Below are positions 9,128 to 18,095 of a stretch of DNA of 64,000 nt, one piece after another (the stretch's first letter is position 1; each line of letters opens with the position of its first letter). The position numbers and the translations under genes were made by a program. The DNA is from an uncultured Muribaculaceae bacterium (GTDB lineage: Bacteria > Bacteroidota > Bacteroidia > Bacteroidales > Muribaculaceae): NCBI GenBank assembly GCA_910588245.1, contig CAJUQP010000001.1, positions 124,001-188,000 on the forward strand. The letters run 5' to 3'. The notes under the pieces were generated by a model that was not told the DNA's origin, did not search any database, and saw only the letters and a list, made by a program, of their open reading frames with translations.

Positions 9128-10505
9128 AAGAATGATTATGCCGGCCATGGCCATGCTCGCCCTCTCGGGCATCTGTCTGGCTGCCGGACCTAAAAAGAAC
9201 GTTGTCGACGAAGTGGTTTGGATAGTCGGCGACCAGGCGATATTCCGTTCCGATGTGGAGGAACTTTATCAGCAGCTCCGCTCGGAAGGGGAGGTGATAT
9301 CCGGCGATCCGTATTGTGTGCTCCCGGAAAGGATAGCGGTTGAGAAACTGTATCTGCATCAGGCGAAGATCGACACCATCGAGGCTCCCGAGAGCCGTGT
9401 GCACGCCATGGTGGAGCAAAGGATCAATTTCTTCATTTCGCAGCTCGGATCGAAGGAGAAGGTCGAGGAATACTTCCGCAAGCCCATACCTATGCTCCGC
9501 GAGAGTCTTCTCGAGGTGACACGCAACGGTGCCATTGTGCAGCAGGTGCAACAGAACCTCACAAAAGACGTGAAGGCTACTCCCAACGATGTCAGGAAGT
9601 ATTTCGACAGCCTTGACCCCGACAGCGTGCCTTACGTTCCTATGCAGGTTGAGGTGCAGATCGTGTCGCTCAATCCCAACATACCACGTCAGGAGATTGA
9701 CGATGTCAAAGCCCGTCTGCGCGACTTCGCCGATCGTGTCAACAGGGGAGATGCCGATTTCTCCACGCTCGCCATCATGTATAGCGAGGATCCCGGGAGC
9801 GCCATGCAGGGCGGAGAGCTCGGCCTCAGCGGTAGGGCACGATTCGTGCCCGAGTTCGCCAACGTCGCCTTCAACCTTAGCGACCCCAAGAAGGTGTCGA
9901 GAATCGTGGAGACTGAATACGGCTATCATATAATGCAGCTCATAGAGAAGCGCGGCGACCAGGTCAATGTTCGCCATATTCTCCTTACCCCGCATGTCAG
10001 CGATGAAGACCTCAGGGTGTCGACCAACCGTCTCGACTCTGTCCGTAAGGAGATTGTCGGCGGGGCTTTCCCCTTTGAGGAAGCCGCGAGGTATATCTCC
10101 CAGGATAAGGATACCCGCAACAACAACGGCCTCATGATGAATAAGACCATGAACAGTGTCAACGAGGGAAGCAGCCGCTTTGAGATGCAGGAGCTCCCCC
10201 CGGAAATCGCCAGGAGGATCGAGAACATGAATCCCGGTGATATCAGTGAGGCTTTCGTGATGAAAGACGCTGCCAAGAACAAGGATATAGCAGCCATCGT
10301 CAAGCTCGCAAGCCGTACACCGGGCCACAGGGCCAACCTCTCCGATGATTATAACATGATCAAAGACATGTATATAAACCATAAGAAACAGGAGGTGCTC
10401 AAGGAATGGCTTGAGAAAAAAATCAAAGATACCTACGTCAGGATCGAAGACGGCTGGGATAACTGCGACTTCCATTACCAGGGCTGGGTAAAGGAGGTGA
10501 ATTAA
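9117..10505 (+). CDS. SurA-like periplasmic chaperone / parvulin isomerase
   Basis: A signal peptide (AMAMLALSGICLAAG) is followed by a SurA-type N-terminal region (DEVVWIVGDQAIFRSDVEELYQQL). One good parvulin domain comes at about 180-285 (VEVQIVSLNPNI, then GGELGLSGRARFVPEFANVAFNL, then GYHIMQLIEKR). A second, more diverged parvulin unit starts at VRHILLTPHVS. At 462 residues it is close to E. coli SurA (428). SurA escorts unfolded barrel proteins across the periplasm to the BAM complex. The start overlaps the lipoprotein gene by 11 bp and an OstA-like gene follows 30 bp later. I am confident of the family; orthology to surA itself is less sure because this operon has two parvulin genes. 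Confidence 0.85.
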   Translation: MKNRRMIMPAMAMLALSGICLAAGPKKNVVDEVVWIVGDQAIFRSDVEELYQQLRSEGEVISGDPYCVLPERIAVEKLYLHQAKIDTIEAPESRVHAMVEQRINFFISQLGSKEKVEEYFRKPIPMLRESLLEVTRNGAIVQQVQQNLTKDVKATPNDVRKYFDSLDPDSVPYVPMQVEVQIVSLNPNIPRQEIDDVKARLRDFADRVNRGDADFSTLAIMYSEDPGSAMQGGELGLSGRARFVPEFANVAFNLSDPKKVSRIVETEYGYHIMQLIEKRGDQVNVRHILLTPHVSDEDLRVSTNRLDSVRKEIVGGAFPFEEAARYISQDKDTRNNNGLMMNKTMNSVNEGSSRFEMQELPPEIARRIENMNPGDISEAFVMKDAAKNKDIAAIVKLASRTPGHRANLSDDYNMIKDMYINHKKQEVLKEWLEKKIKDTYVRIEDGWDNCDFHYQGWVKEVN

Positions 10506-10535
10506 GATGATGCCGGCTGCGGCATATGCAAAAGG

Positions 10536-13010
10536 ATGAAAATAGACTTTCTTGACAGAAAAATCATGAATGCCGCCGCGCTCTTTGTCGTGGCGGCAGG
10601 TTTTGTCGTGAATATAGGCATGCAGGCGTATGCCCAGCAGGATCGTAAGAAAAAGGCGGTGCAGAAGGAGGAGTCGTTCACTCGCCCTAAGCCTACACGG
10701 CCGATAAAGCCGGAGATTCCCGGGGCCAATAGATACCGTCAGGACAAGATTTTCCTCGAACAGGCCGATAGCCTCTTCAAGGTGGCTACTTACGACACTG
10801 TCCAGCGCCAGATTGTGAAAGGGAATGTGAAGTTCCGGCAGGCTGGCATGTGGATGTTTTGCGATTCGGCATACTACTATCCGGACTTAAACTCTCTCGA
10901 CGCTTTCGGACACGTACGCATGGAGCAGGGAGACACGCTGTTTGTATATGCCGACAAGCTTTATTATGAGGGCAACGAACGTATGGCCCGTCTTAAGAAC
11001 GGCCCGTCTTATCAGAAAGTGAAACTGATAAACCGCGATGTCACCCTCACAACCGACAGTCTCGACTACAGCCTCGCCATGGAGTTGGGATGGTACAACC
11101 GGTGGGGCACGATCGATGATAAGGTAAATACACTCACATCGCTCTATGGTGAGTATTCTCCCGGCACTAAAAACGCCGATTTCTATACTGACGTAGTCCT
11201 CGTCAACAATGAAGACGGCTATACGATGCTCACCGACACTCTCCACTACAACACCGATACCCACATAGCCCGCATCGAGAGCAAGACCGAGATTCAGGGA
11301 GCTAACGACACTATCATAACTCATCGTGGAGTCTACAACACGAATATTGGTAACGCGGAGCTCCTGACACGGTCTATGATAATACACCGCGACTCCAACA
11401 ATAATGTCACTACCCTGGAGGGAGACTCTATTCTCTACGACAAACATACGCGCATAAGCCGCGCTTATATGTTTCGCGACCCTGCCAAGAACGGCATGCC
11501 CATGGTGTTGACCGACACAGCCCACAAGACAACCCTTATCGGAGGATTCGGCATATACAACGACTCCACGAAAGAAGCTATGTCTACTGAATATCCTCTT
11601 CTGATGGAGTATTCGCAGGGCGACACTCTCTTTCTGCGTGCCGACACGATTAAGACTTATATCATTCAGGAGATGGTGGCTGCTTCGCGACGCTGGACAG
11701 CCTCCGGATTCCCGGAATATGCCGGCCGGATCATCGCCCGTGCGGAAGACGGCCTGATCTGGCTCGACGATATCTTCTTCTCAGTGATAGCTCCTCTCGC
11801 CGAAGCGCCCCTGCGCATGCTTCAGGCTGCTATACCGCAGGAGGAGAAACCTAAGGTAAATACGACCCCGCCCATACCCCAACCGCCTGTGCCGGCAAAG
11901 GTCATGGCGCTTGATTCAACTGCCCTTGTTTCTCCATCTACCGCAGACATAACACCTGACTCGGTTGGGGTACACCTATCGCGGGACGTGCACCCAAGGC
12001 CGGGGTCTGATTCGGTTTATGTAGCCGGATCACCTGCCGGAATCGACTCTCTCGCCATAATGGCCGGCGATTCCGCTTCCATTTCAAAGAAAGACTCCAT
12101 ACCTCTTGTGCCGAAAGATTTTCATATCGCACTCGCTTATCATCGCGCTCGTTTCTTCAAGCAGGATCTGCAGGGGGTGGCCGATTCAATGGTCATCGTA
12201 GAGAGGGATTCTATGCTTTATATGTTCCGTAAGCCTGTGGTCTGGAGCGGTGAGCGTCAGGTGACGGGCAACCGCATCGACGTGCATTTCAACGACTCAA
12301 CAGCCGACTGGGCGCTGTTGCCAGAGTCGGGAATGCTATCCGAACATGTCGATGAGGATTTCTACAATCAGCTTGCCGGCAAAAAACTCTTCGCCCGTTT
12401 CGCCAACCAGACAATTCGCAGTCTTGAGGTGTCGGGCAATGTGGAGACGATATTTCTGCCGCAGGAAAGCGATTCCACTTTCAACCGTCTCGTGGCTGCC
12501 GAGAGTTCCTACCTGACAATATTGCTCGACAGCGGCAAGATGGAAAAACTGAAGATGTGGCCCGAGGTCAGCGGTACTGTCACTCCTCTTTTCATGGTCA
12601 AGAAATCTCAGCAATATCTGCGTCAGTTCCACTGGTGGGAAGCTTTGCGACCTGTGAGGGAAAGAGTCGGCGACCGCTGGCGATGGGAAGACAATCTCGG
12701 CGAAGTCAGCGACGAACTTGAGATGTATTTCAACTCTCCCTCTGATTTCGGAACTCCCAAATCTTTCCCCGCCTCACGTCCGGCGCCGGTAAACCGTCCC
12801 CCTGAAAATCCTATGGAGGGCGTCACTCTGTCCGGGGTAGAGAAAAGCGAGGAGGAGATGGCCGACGATCTGAAGGCTGTTGAGGAGAATTCCGAACAGA
12901 TCGAACAAGCCGTGGAAAACGAAGAGGAATCATCTGAAAAAAACTCATCTGAGCAATCAAACACCAGCTCCGGTCAGGAGGAAACAACGACTAAAGAGGA
13001 GGTGAAATGA
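10536..13010 (+). CDS. OstA/LptA-like envelope protein
   Basis: An N-terminal hydrophobic segment (AALFVVAAGFVVNIGMQAYA) serves as signal peptide. Repeated beta-jellyroll OstA-like units follow, with the pattern GNVKFRQAGMWMFCDSAYYY, FGHVRMEQGDTLFVYADKLYY and LEGDSILYDKHTRISRAYMF. The Bacteroidetes OstA-like family is related to LptA/LptD N-domains that carry lipopolysaccharide across the periplasm. After about residue 430 comes a Pro/Asp/Ser-rich linker, a further OstA-like stretch (MLYMFRKPVVWSGERQVTGN), and a very acidic Glu/Ser/Asn tail. At 824 residues it is much larger than LptA. It probably takes part in LPS transport with the upstream chaperones. mutL overlaps its stop by 4 bp (ATGA). 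Confidence 0.8.
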   Translation: MKIDFLDRKIMNAAALFVVAAGFVVNIGMQAYAQQDRKKKAVQKEESFTRPKPTRPIKPEIPGANRYRQDKIFLEQADSLFKVATYDTVQRQIVKGNVKFRQAGMWMFCDSAYYYPDLNSLDAFGHVRMEQGDTLFVYADKLYYEGNERMARLKNGPSYQKVKLINRDVTLTTDSLDYSLAMELGWYNRWGTIDDKVNTLTSLYGEYSPGTKNADFYTDVVLVNNEDGYTMLTDTLHYNTDTHIARIESKTEIQGANDTIITHRGVYNTNIGNAELLTRSMIIHRDSNNNVTTLEGDSILYDKHTRISRAYMFRDPAKNGMPMVLTDTAHKTTLIGGFGIYNDSTKEAMSTEYPLLMEYSQGDTLFLRADTIKTYIIQEMVAASRRWTASGFPEYAGRIIARAEDGLIWLDDIFFSVIAPLAEAPLRMLQAAIPQEEKPKVNTTPPIPQPPVPAKVMALDSTALVSPSTADITPDSVGVHLSRDVHPRPGSDSVYVAGSPAGIDSLAIMAGDSASISKKDSIPLVPKDFHIALAYHRARFFKQDLQGVADSMVIVERDSMLYMFRKPVVWSGERQVTGNRIDVHFNDSTADWALLPESGMLSEHVDEDFYNQLAGKKLFARFANQTIRSLEVSGNVETIFLPQESDSTFNRLVAAESSYLTILLDSGKMEKLKMWPEVSGTVTPLFMVKKSQQYLRQFHWWEALRPVRERVGDRWRWEDNLGEVSDELEMYFNSPSDFGTPKSFPASRPAPVNRPPENPMEGVTLSGVEKSEEEMADDLKAVEENSEQIEQAVENEEESSEKNSSEQSNTSSGQEETTTKEEVK

Positions 13011-14962
13011 GCGATATTATAAAACTTCTTCCTGACTCCGTGGCCAATCAGATTGCGGCCGGTGAGGTGATTCAGCGCCCTGCCTCCGTGATAAAGGAGC
13101 TGGTGGAGAACGCCGTTGATGCCGGCGCTACCGACATTAAGATCTTCATCAAGGATGCCGGTCGTACTCTGATACAGGTCGTCGACAACGGCAAAGGTAT
13201 GAGTGAGACCGACGCTCGCATGGCGTTTGAGCGACACGCCACTTCAAAGATACGTGGAGCCGACGATCTGTTCACTCTCCATACAATGGGATTCCGCGGC
13301 GAGGCACTTCCGTCTATATGCGCTATCTCGCAGGTTGAGATGAAGACAAGCACCGAAGGTTCACCTATCGGCACGCATCTTGTCATAAACGCCTCGCAGG
13401 TGGAGACTCAGGAACCTTGCGCATGCCAACAGGGCACCAACATAATGGTGAGAAATATATTCTTCAATGTCCCGGCGCGGCGTAAGTTCCTGAAGTCAGA
13501 CAGTGTGGAACTCTCTAATATTATGAGGGAATTCGAACGGCTTGCGTTAGTCAACAACAACATCCGGATGAGTATCGATACCGGAACCCGTGTGCTTGAC
13601 CTGCGCGCCGGCACTTTCAAGCAACGTATCGGCGATATTTGGAAAAATAGTCTCGACATGCATATGCTTCCCGTGGAGGTCGACACTTCGCTCATAAAAA
13701 TCTCCGGATTCATATCGCGTCCGGAATACGCGAGGCGACGCAATCCCCTCCAATACCTTATTGTGAACGGGAGAAATATGCGCCATCCATATTTCCACAA
13801 GGCTGTGATGAACTGCTACGATTCCCTTATCGCCGCCGACACCCAGCCTTGCTATTTCTTGAAATTCACTGTCGATCCGTCAACGATCGACGTGAATATA
13901 CACCCCACAAAAAACGAGATTAAATTCGAATACGAACAGGAGATATGGCCCATACTCCAGGCCTCGGTAAAAGCTGCTCTTGGCAAATACGGAGCCGTCC
14001 CGTCTATAGATTTCAACAGCGACGTGCTCCCCGTTGATCCACTGCCTCCCGGAGAATTGCCGGAAAAACCGACGCTCGACCTGACGGCAGACTACAATCC
14101 TTTTGCTGAATCTCCATCTGACTTTGATCTCCCCGTCAATCCTTTCCCTGCCCGGCAATACACAAAGAGTGACCCTGTGCCCCGCGACTGGGAATCGCTT
14201 TATTCAGATTTCATGAACGGAGCCAGAGGCTTCCATACCATAGGAGGGGAACGGCAACCATCTTCGGTGCCTCAGTCGGATGCACCTGTGGCAGGTGCGG
14301 TCGATATATCTCCTGAGACCGCCCCCGAGGCTGCCAACGGTATCTTCGGGGAGGAAAGCGAGGATGAGAATGGAGCTTCAATAAGTTCCTTCTGCGTGCA
14401 GCATGCAATGCGTTATATAATAACCACCTCCCGCGAAGGCCTTATAATCATCGATCAACACCGTGCGCATGTGAAGATTCTCTATGAGCGGTATCTGCGG
14501 AAGATCAATCAGGGTGAGCAGGTGTCGCAGCGTATGATGTTCCCGGAGTCGGTGGTTCTTGATCCGGAACATCGCGAGGCTCTCGGCGCTGTGACAGAGG
14601 AACTCGGAAAGCTTGGCTTCTCACTTGAATATGATGAAGGCGACAGATGGAGGATAACGTCTGTACCGGCTCTTTTGAAAGACATTGACGCTCGTGATGT
14701 AGTGCTCCGCATTCTTGACTCCGTATGTGAGGGAGGGGAGAACTATGGAGCCGACGGATCAACATCCGGTGAGCTCCTGTCGCGTATCGCGCTTATGATG
14801 GCCCGCTCAGCCGCGATACAGGGGGGGCAACGTCTCTCCGGCGACGAAATGGAACATCTTGTGGGCGAACTGTTCGCATTGCCTGATCCGGCATATACTC
14901 CCAACGGTAACCGCATTTTCTGCTTGCTCGACAGTCAGCGGCTGGAAGCGATGTTCCGCTGA
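13007..14962 (+). CDS. mutL: DNA mismatch repair protein MutL
   Basis: MutL links mismatch recognition by MutS to strand excision. The N-terminal GHKL ATPase domain is complete: the ELVENAVDAGATDI, DNGKGM and ATSKI motifs and GFRGEALPSI. The transducer domain includes NIFFNVPARRKFLKS and VNIHPTKNEIKF. A Pro/Asp-rich linker (about 350-450) leads to the C-terminal dimerisation domain (SSFCVQHAMRYIITTS). In that domain the endonuclease motif DQHA-x2-E-x4-E reads DQHRAHVKILYE, so the first Glu is Val. The zinc-site CPHGRP block reads TPNGNRIF. This form may therefore lack nicking activity. Overlap with the OstA gene puts it at the end of the envelope operon, a linkage seen in other Bacteroidetes. 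Confidence 0.93.
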   Translation: MSDIIKLLPDSVANQIAAGEVIQRPASVIKELVENAVDAGATDIKIFIKDAGRTLIQVVDNGKGMSETDARMAFERHATSKIRGADDLFTLHTMGFRGEALPSICAISQVEMKTSTEGSPIGTHLVINASQVETQEPCACQQGTNIMVRNIFFNVPARRKFLKSDSVELSNIMREFERLALVNNNIRMSIDTGTRVLDLRAGTFKQRIGDIWKNSLDMHMLPVEVDTSLIKISGFISRPEYARRRNPLQYLIVNGRNMRHPYFHKAVMNCYDSLIAADTQPCYFLKFTVDPSTIDVNIHPTKNEIKFEYEQEIWPILQASVKAALGKYGAVPSIDFNSDVLPVDPLPPGELPEKPTLDLTADYNPFAESPSDFDLPVNPFPARQYTKSDPVPRDWESLYSDFMNGARGFHTIGGERQPSSVPQSDAPVAGAVDISPETAPEAANGIFGEESEDENGASISSFCVQHAMRYIITTSREGLIIIDQHRAHVKILYERYLRKINQGEQVSQRMMFPESVVLDPEHREALGAVTEELGKLGFSLEYDEGDRWRITSVPALLKDIDARDVVLRILDSVCEGGENYGADGSTSGELLSRIALMMARSAAIQGGQRLSGDEMEHLVGELFALPDPAYTPNGNRIFCLLDSQRLEAMFR

Positions 14963-14995
14963 TCTCGATATTAATATGCCTTCTGCGGGTATTTC

Positions 14996-15022
14996 AGAGG
15001 GCTATAAATTCATACGCCCTCT
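14996..15022 (+). terminator. Hairpin after mutL
   Basis: AGAGGGC pairs with GCCCTCT around a 13-nt loop, 34 bp past the mutL stop. The following T content is low. It is a plausible but weak end of the envelope operon. Confidence 0.4.
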
Positions 15023-15078
15023 TGGCGTGTGTTAATTTAAACACACTCTTGTTTGTTGAATCTAAAAAACCGCTTTAT

Positions 15079-16503
15079 ATGATTGAAAAAATAGTTTCCG
15101 CGGTCAGCGGCGTCCTAACGGATTATGTTATGGTTGTATCCCTCCTTGCGGTGGCTATACTTTTCACGATCCTTACAAGGGGCGTCCAGTTTCGCATGGT
15201 AGGGGAGATGTGCAGGCTGCTTGTGCGCTCCGGGAAAAAATATGGTGTGCAGGATAGTAACGGTGCCTCTCATCACTCTTCAGTGACCTCTTTCCAGGCA
15301 TTCGCAATCTCGATAGCCTCCCGCGTAGGCACCGGCAATATGGCCGGTGTTGCGACGGCAATAGCGATAGGTGGACCCGGTGCGGTGTTCTGGATGTGGA
15401 TGATCGCCATTCTCGGGGCCGCAAGTGCTTTTGTGGAGTCGACGCTTGCTCAGCTTTTTAAAGTAAAGGGCGACAAGGCTTATCAGGGCGGACCGGCCTA
15501 TTACATCCAGAAAGGTATCGGCCAACGTTGGTGGGCGGTGACATTCGCCGTGCTCATAACCCTCACTTTCGGATTCGCTTTCAATACAGTGCAGGCCAAT
15601 ACAATTGCGAGCGCATATGAGGAGTGTTTCTCTTTCCCCCGTGAATGGATGGCTGTGATTCTTGCGGTTCTTACACTTGTGATCATTTTCGGAGGGATCA
15701 AGCGCATTTCAAGGTTCAGTGAGATCGTGGTGCCCGTGATGGCTATCGCCTACATTCTTCTCGCCTTCGTTATAGTAGTGCTCAACATAGCCCGCGTCCC
15801 CGAGATACTGACACTGATTATAGAGAATGCCTTTGGGGTCGGACAGGCGGCCGGAGGAGCCGTGGGTATGGGTATGATAATGGGAGTAAAGAGGGGACTC
15901 TTCAGCAACGAGGCCGGCGAGGGATCTACACCGAACGCGGCCGCCACAGCCAATGTGACCCATCCGGTGAAACAGGGTCTTATCCAGACACTCGGCGTTT
16001 ACACCGACACTCTTCTCGTCTGCACGGCCACGGCTTTCATCATCCTGTGCAGCAACATGTTTCTTGAAGGGCACGATGGCATAGTCCTTACCCAGAGGGC
16101 TATCGACTCTGAACTCGGAGGTGATCATCAGTATGGATCCATATTTGTAAGTATCGCCATTTTTCTTTTCGCATTCACAAGCATAATCGCTAATTATTAT
16201 TACGGTGAGACAAACATCCGTTTTATTAAAGACAACGACGTTCTTATACGGATTTACCGTCTTGCTGTCGGAGTGATCGTCTATCTTGGCGCGGTCATGT
16301 CGCTCGATCTCGTGTGGGGATTCGCCGATATCACCATGGCAATGATGACGATATGCAACCTCGCGGCCATCGTCGTCCTTGGCAAGTATGCCGTCATACT
16401 TCTTCGTGACTATCGCAGCCAGCTTAAGGAAGGTAAAGACCCATGCTATCATAAATCCACCATCCCCGGGATAGCAGCCGAAACTGAGTGTTGGCCCGAC
16501 TGA
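15079..16503 (+). CDS. Sodium:alanine/glycine symporter, AGCS family
   Basis: This is a polytopic inner-membrane protein that imports alanine or glycine with sodium. AGCS signatures are clear: GTGNMAGVATAIAIGGPGAVFWMW near the N-terminus, the GGPAYYIQKG segment, and the very conserved FSNEAGEGSTPNAAA motif that follows a glycine-rich helix. About ten to eleven hydrophobic helices can be counted. I start at ATG 15079 (MIEKIVSAVSG, 474 residues). An in-frame start at 15022 would add a poorly conserved polar leader. A near-palindrome, GTGTGTT...AACACAC, at 15027-15046 lies just upstream and could be an operator. The gene converges on an NSS transporter only 40 bp away; a TTGAGA/TCTCAA hairpin (16529-16547) lies between the stops. 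Confidence 0.93.
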   Translation: MIEKIVSAVSGVLTDYVMVVSLLAVAILFTILTRGVQFRMVGEMCRLLVRSGKKYGVQDSNGASHHSSVTSFQAFAISIASRVGTGNMAGVATAIAIGGPGAVFWMWMIAILGAASAFVESTLAQLFKVKGDKAYQGGPAYYIQKGIGQRWWAVTFAVLITLTFGFAFNTVQANTIASAYEECFSFPREWMAVILAVLTLVIIFGGIKRISRFSEIVVPVMAIAYILLAFVIVVLNIARVPEILTLIIENAFGVGQAAGGAVGMGMIMGVKRGLFSNEAGEGSTPNAAATANVTHPVKQGLIQTLGVYTDTLLVCTATAFIILCSNMFLEGHDGIVLTQRAIDSELGGDHQYGSIFVSIAIFLFAFTSIIANYYYGETNIRFIKDNDVLIRIYRLAVGVIVYLGAVMSLDLVWGFADITMAMMTICNLAAIVVLGKYAVILLRDYRSQLKEGKDPCYHKSTIPGIAAETECWPD

Positions 16504-16543
16504 TACATCGGGGAGATTCCTCTCCCACTTGAGATAGCCTGTC

Positions 16544-17908
16544 TCAAAGATGGAGTAGGCCGATGGAATTAAGGAAAATCACGAAAATCGCGATAGGGCA
16601 GATCCATTTCAGACAGAACACGAGCACCCCCAGAAGTGGGAACCGGTATTTTCCGCGGTCAGTGAACTGATCGCGGATTATTTTTTTATCGACAAACCAT
16701 CCGACGAATACGCAGCATATCATCCCCCCGAGCGGAAGGCATATGTTCGACGAGAGATAGTCGAAGAGGGAGAAGAATGTCTGTCCGCAGATTGTCACAT
16801 GACTCAGCGGCCCGAAACTCAAAGCGCAGACAAGCCCTCCTGCCAGACCGAGTAGCGATGATACTATCGTGGCCCTCTGCCGGCTCATTTTCTTCTCCTC
16901 ACAGAAATAGGTGATGGATATTTCCGACATGGACACCGTCGAGGTAAGGGAGGCGAGAAACAGTAGCAGGAAGAAAAGAGTCGACCATATTACGCCAGCG
17001 GGAAGCTGACTGAAAATGTAGGGTAGCACTTCGAAGACAAGAGTAGGACCGGCCTCTGGTGATAGACCGAACGAGAAAACTGCCGGGAAGATGATTATTC
17101 CCGCAAGTACAGCCACCATTGAATCAAGAAGGGCTGTGGTCATCGCAGTCTTTCCGAGACGGCTGTTGTTGTTGAAATAAGAGGCATAAGTCATCATGCA
17201 ACCAAGTCCTATGCTCAGAGAGAAGAACGCCTGACCGAGAGCCCCGAGAAGCACACTTGGTGTGATCTTGCTGAAGTCGGGGGAGAACAGAAATGACAAA
17301 CCCTCATAAAAACCTGGCATCGTAAAGGAATTGATGCAGAACGACACAAGAAGGAGAAAAAGCAGCGGCATGAGGATGTTGGACGCTCTCTCTATACCCT
17401 TTGTCACGCCCCCGATGAGGATGATGAAATTGCACAGGAGAAAAACTACTGTCCAGACCACCGGGCGCCAGCCTGTGGTCATCTCCATAAACTGACGGTG
17501 TCCGGTCGCGGTGTCGGTAAAATCAAGTTGGCCGAACGCCGACGTGAGGCAGTACTCCACAGTCCATCCGGCCACGACGGAGTAAAAGCTGAGTATGAGG
17601 ATGGAGGCAAGGATGCCTATATACCCCGCGAGATACCATGGCGAACCTGGCCTGAGCTTACGGTAGGCACCGAAGATGTTGCTGCGGGTCTGACGTCCCA
17701 TACAGAACTCAGCGCATATCACCGGTATCCCGATGAGGAAAACAAATGCCATATAGCATATGAGGAAAGCGCCTCCGCCATGGATGCCGGCCTCATATGG
17801 AAATCTCCATATATTGCCCAGCCCCACAGCCGAGCCCACTGTCGTTGCTATCGCTCCGAAACGGGTGGCGAAAACCGCCCTGTCCCTGCTGTTCTTTTTC
17901 TGTGTCAT
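16544..17908 (-). CDS. Sodium-dependent transporter, NSS/SLC6 family
   Basis: This is a sodium-coupled amino-acid or amine importer of the LeuT fold. The first helix carries the diagnostic GSAVGLGNIWRFPYEAGIHGGGAFL, with the unwound glycines that bind substrate and sodium. It is followed by GIPVICAEFCMGR. Further family features are GQAFFSLSIGLGCMMTYASYFN in helix 6-7 and LASLTSTVSMSEI in helix 8. At 454 residues with about 11-12 helices it matches the shorter prokaryotic NSS proteins. The substrate cannot be told, but tyrosine, tryptophan or branched amino acids are typical. It is transcribed towards the AGCS symporter, and its promoter region is shared back to back with the methionine/aromatic operon. 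Confidence 0.93.
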   Translation of the reverse strand: MTQKKNSRDRAVFATRFGAIATTVGSAVGLGNIWRFPYEAGIHGGGAFLICYMAFVFLIGIPVICAEFCMGRQTRSNIFGAYRKLRPGSPWYLAGYIGILASILILSFYSVVAGWTVEYCLTSAFGQLDFTDTATGHRQFMEMTTGWRPVVWTVVFLLCNFIILIGGVTKGIERASNILMPLLFLLLVSFCINSFTMPGFYEGLSFLFSPDFSKITPSVLLGALGQAFFSLSIGLGCMMTYASYFNNNSRLGKTAMTTALLDSMVAVLAGIIIFPAVFSFGLSPEAGPTLVFEVLPYIFSQLPAGVIWSTLFFLLLFLASLTSTVSMSEISITYFCEEKKMSRQRATIVSSLLGLAGGLVCALSFGPLSHVTICGQTFFSLFDYLSSNICLPLGGMICCVFVGWFVDKKIIRDQFTDRGKYRFPLLGVLVFCLKWICPIAIFVIFLNSIGLLHL

Positions 17909-17960
17909 TATATGTCGTGGTAGTTTGATTATGGCGCCGGTGCGCCCTGTATAAGAACTG

Positions 17961-17968
17961 CAAATTTA
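17961..17968 (-). promoter_or_regulatory. -7 box of the NSS transporter
   Basis: On the minus strand TAAATTTG matches TAnnTTTG. A TTG lies about 23 nt upstream, a looser spacing than usual. The leader is about 45 nt. Confidence 0.5.
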
Positions 17969-18052
17969 GTTATTATTTATCGAAATGATAACAAGGCAAG
18001 CATAAAAATAAGTTTTTTTGAATATTTTTATTTTAGTTTCCACCAAAAGAGT

Positions 18053-18060
18053 TAACTTTG
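18053..18060 (+). promoter_or_regulatory. -7 box of the methionine/aromatic operon
   Basis: TAACTTTG at 18053-18060 fits the -7 consensus. No clear -33 TTTG is seen at 20 nt. The box position means an in-frame start at 18018 cannot be used. Confidence 0.6.
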
Positions 18061-18095
18061 TAAAATATTCTATGACGAATTGTCAAACCTACGCC

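Noticed and set aside
9024..10475. A 483-codon minus-strand frame across the SurA-like gene
   Set aside because: Antisense shadow with no recognisable family or promoter; the plus-strand gene is well supported.
16529..16547. TTGAGA/TCTCAA hairpin as a strong terminator
   Set aside because: Only 6 bp and no T-run on either strand; at most a weak 3' structure, noted with the AGCS gene.
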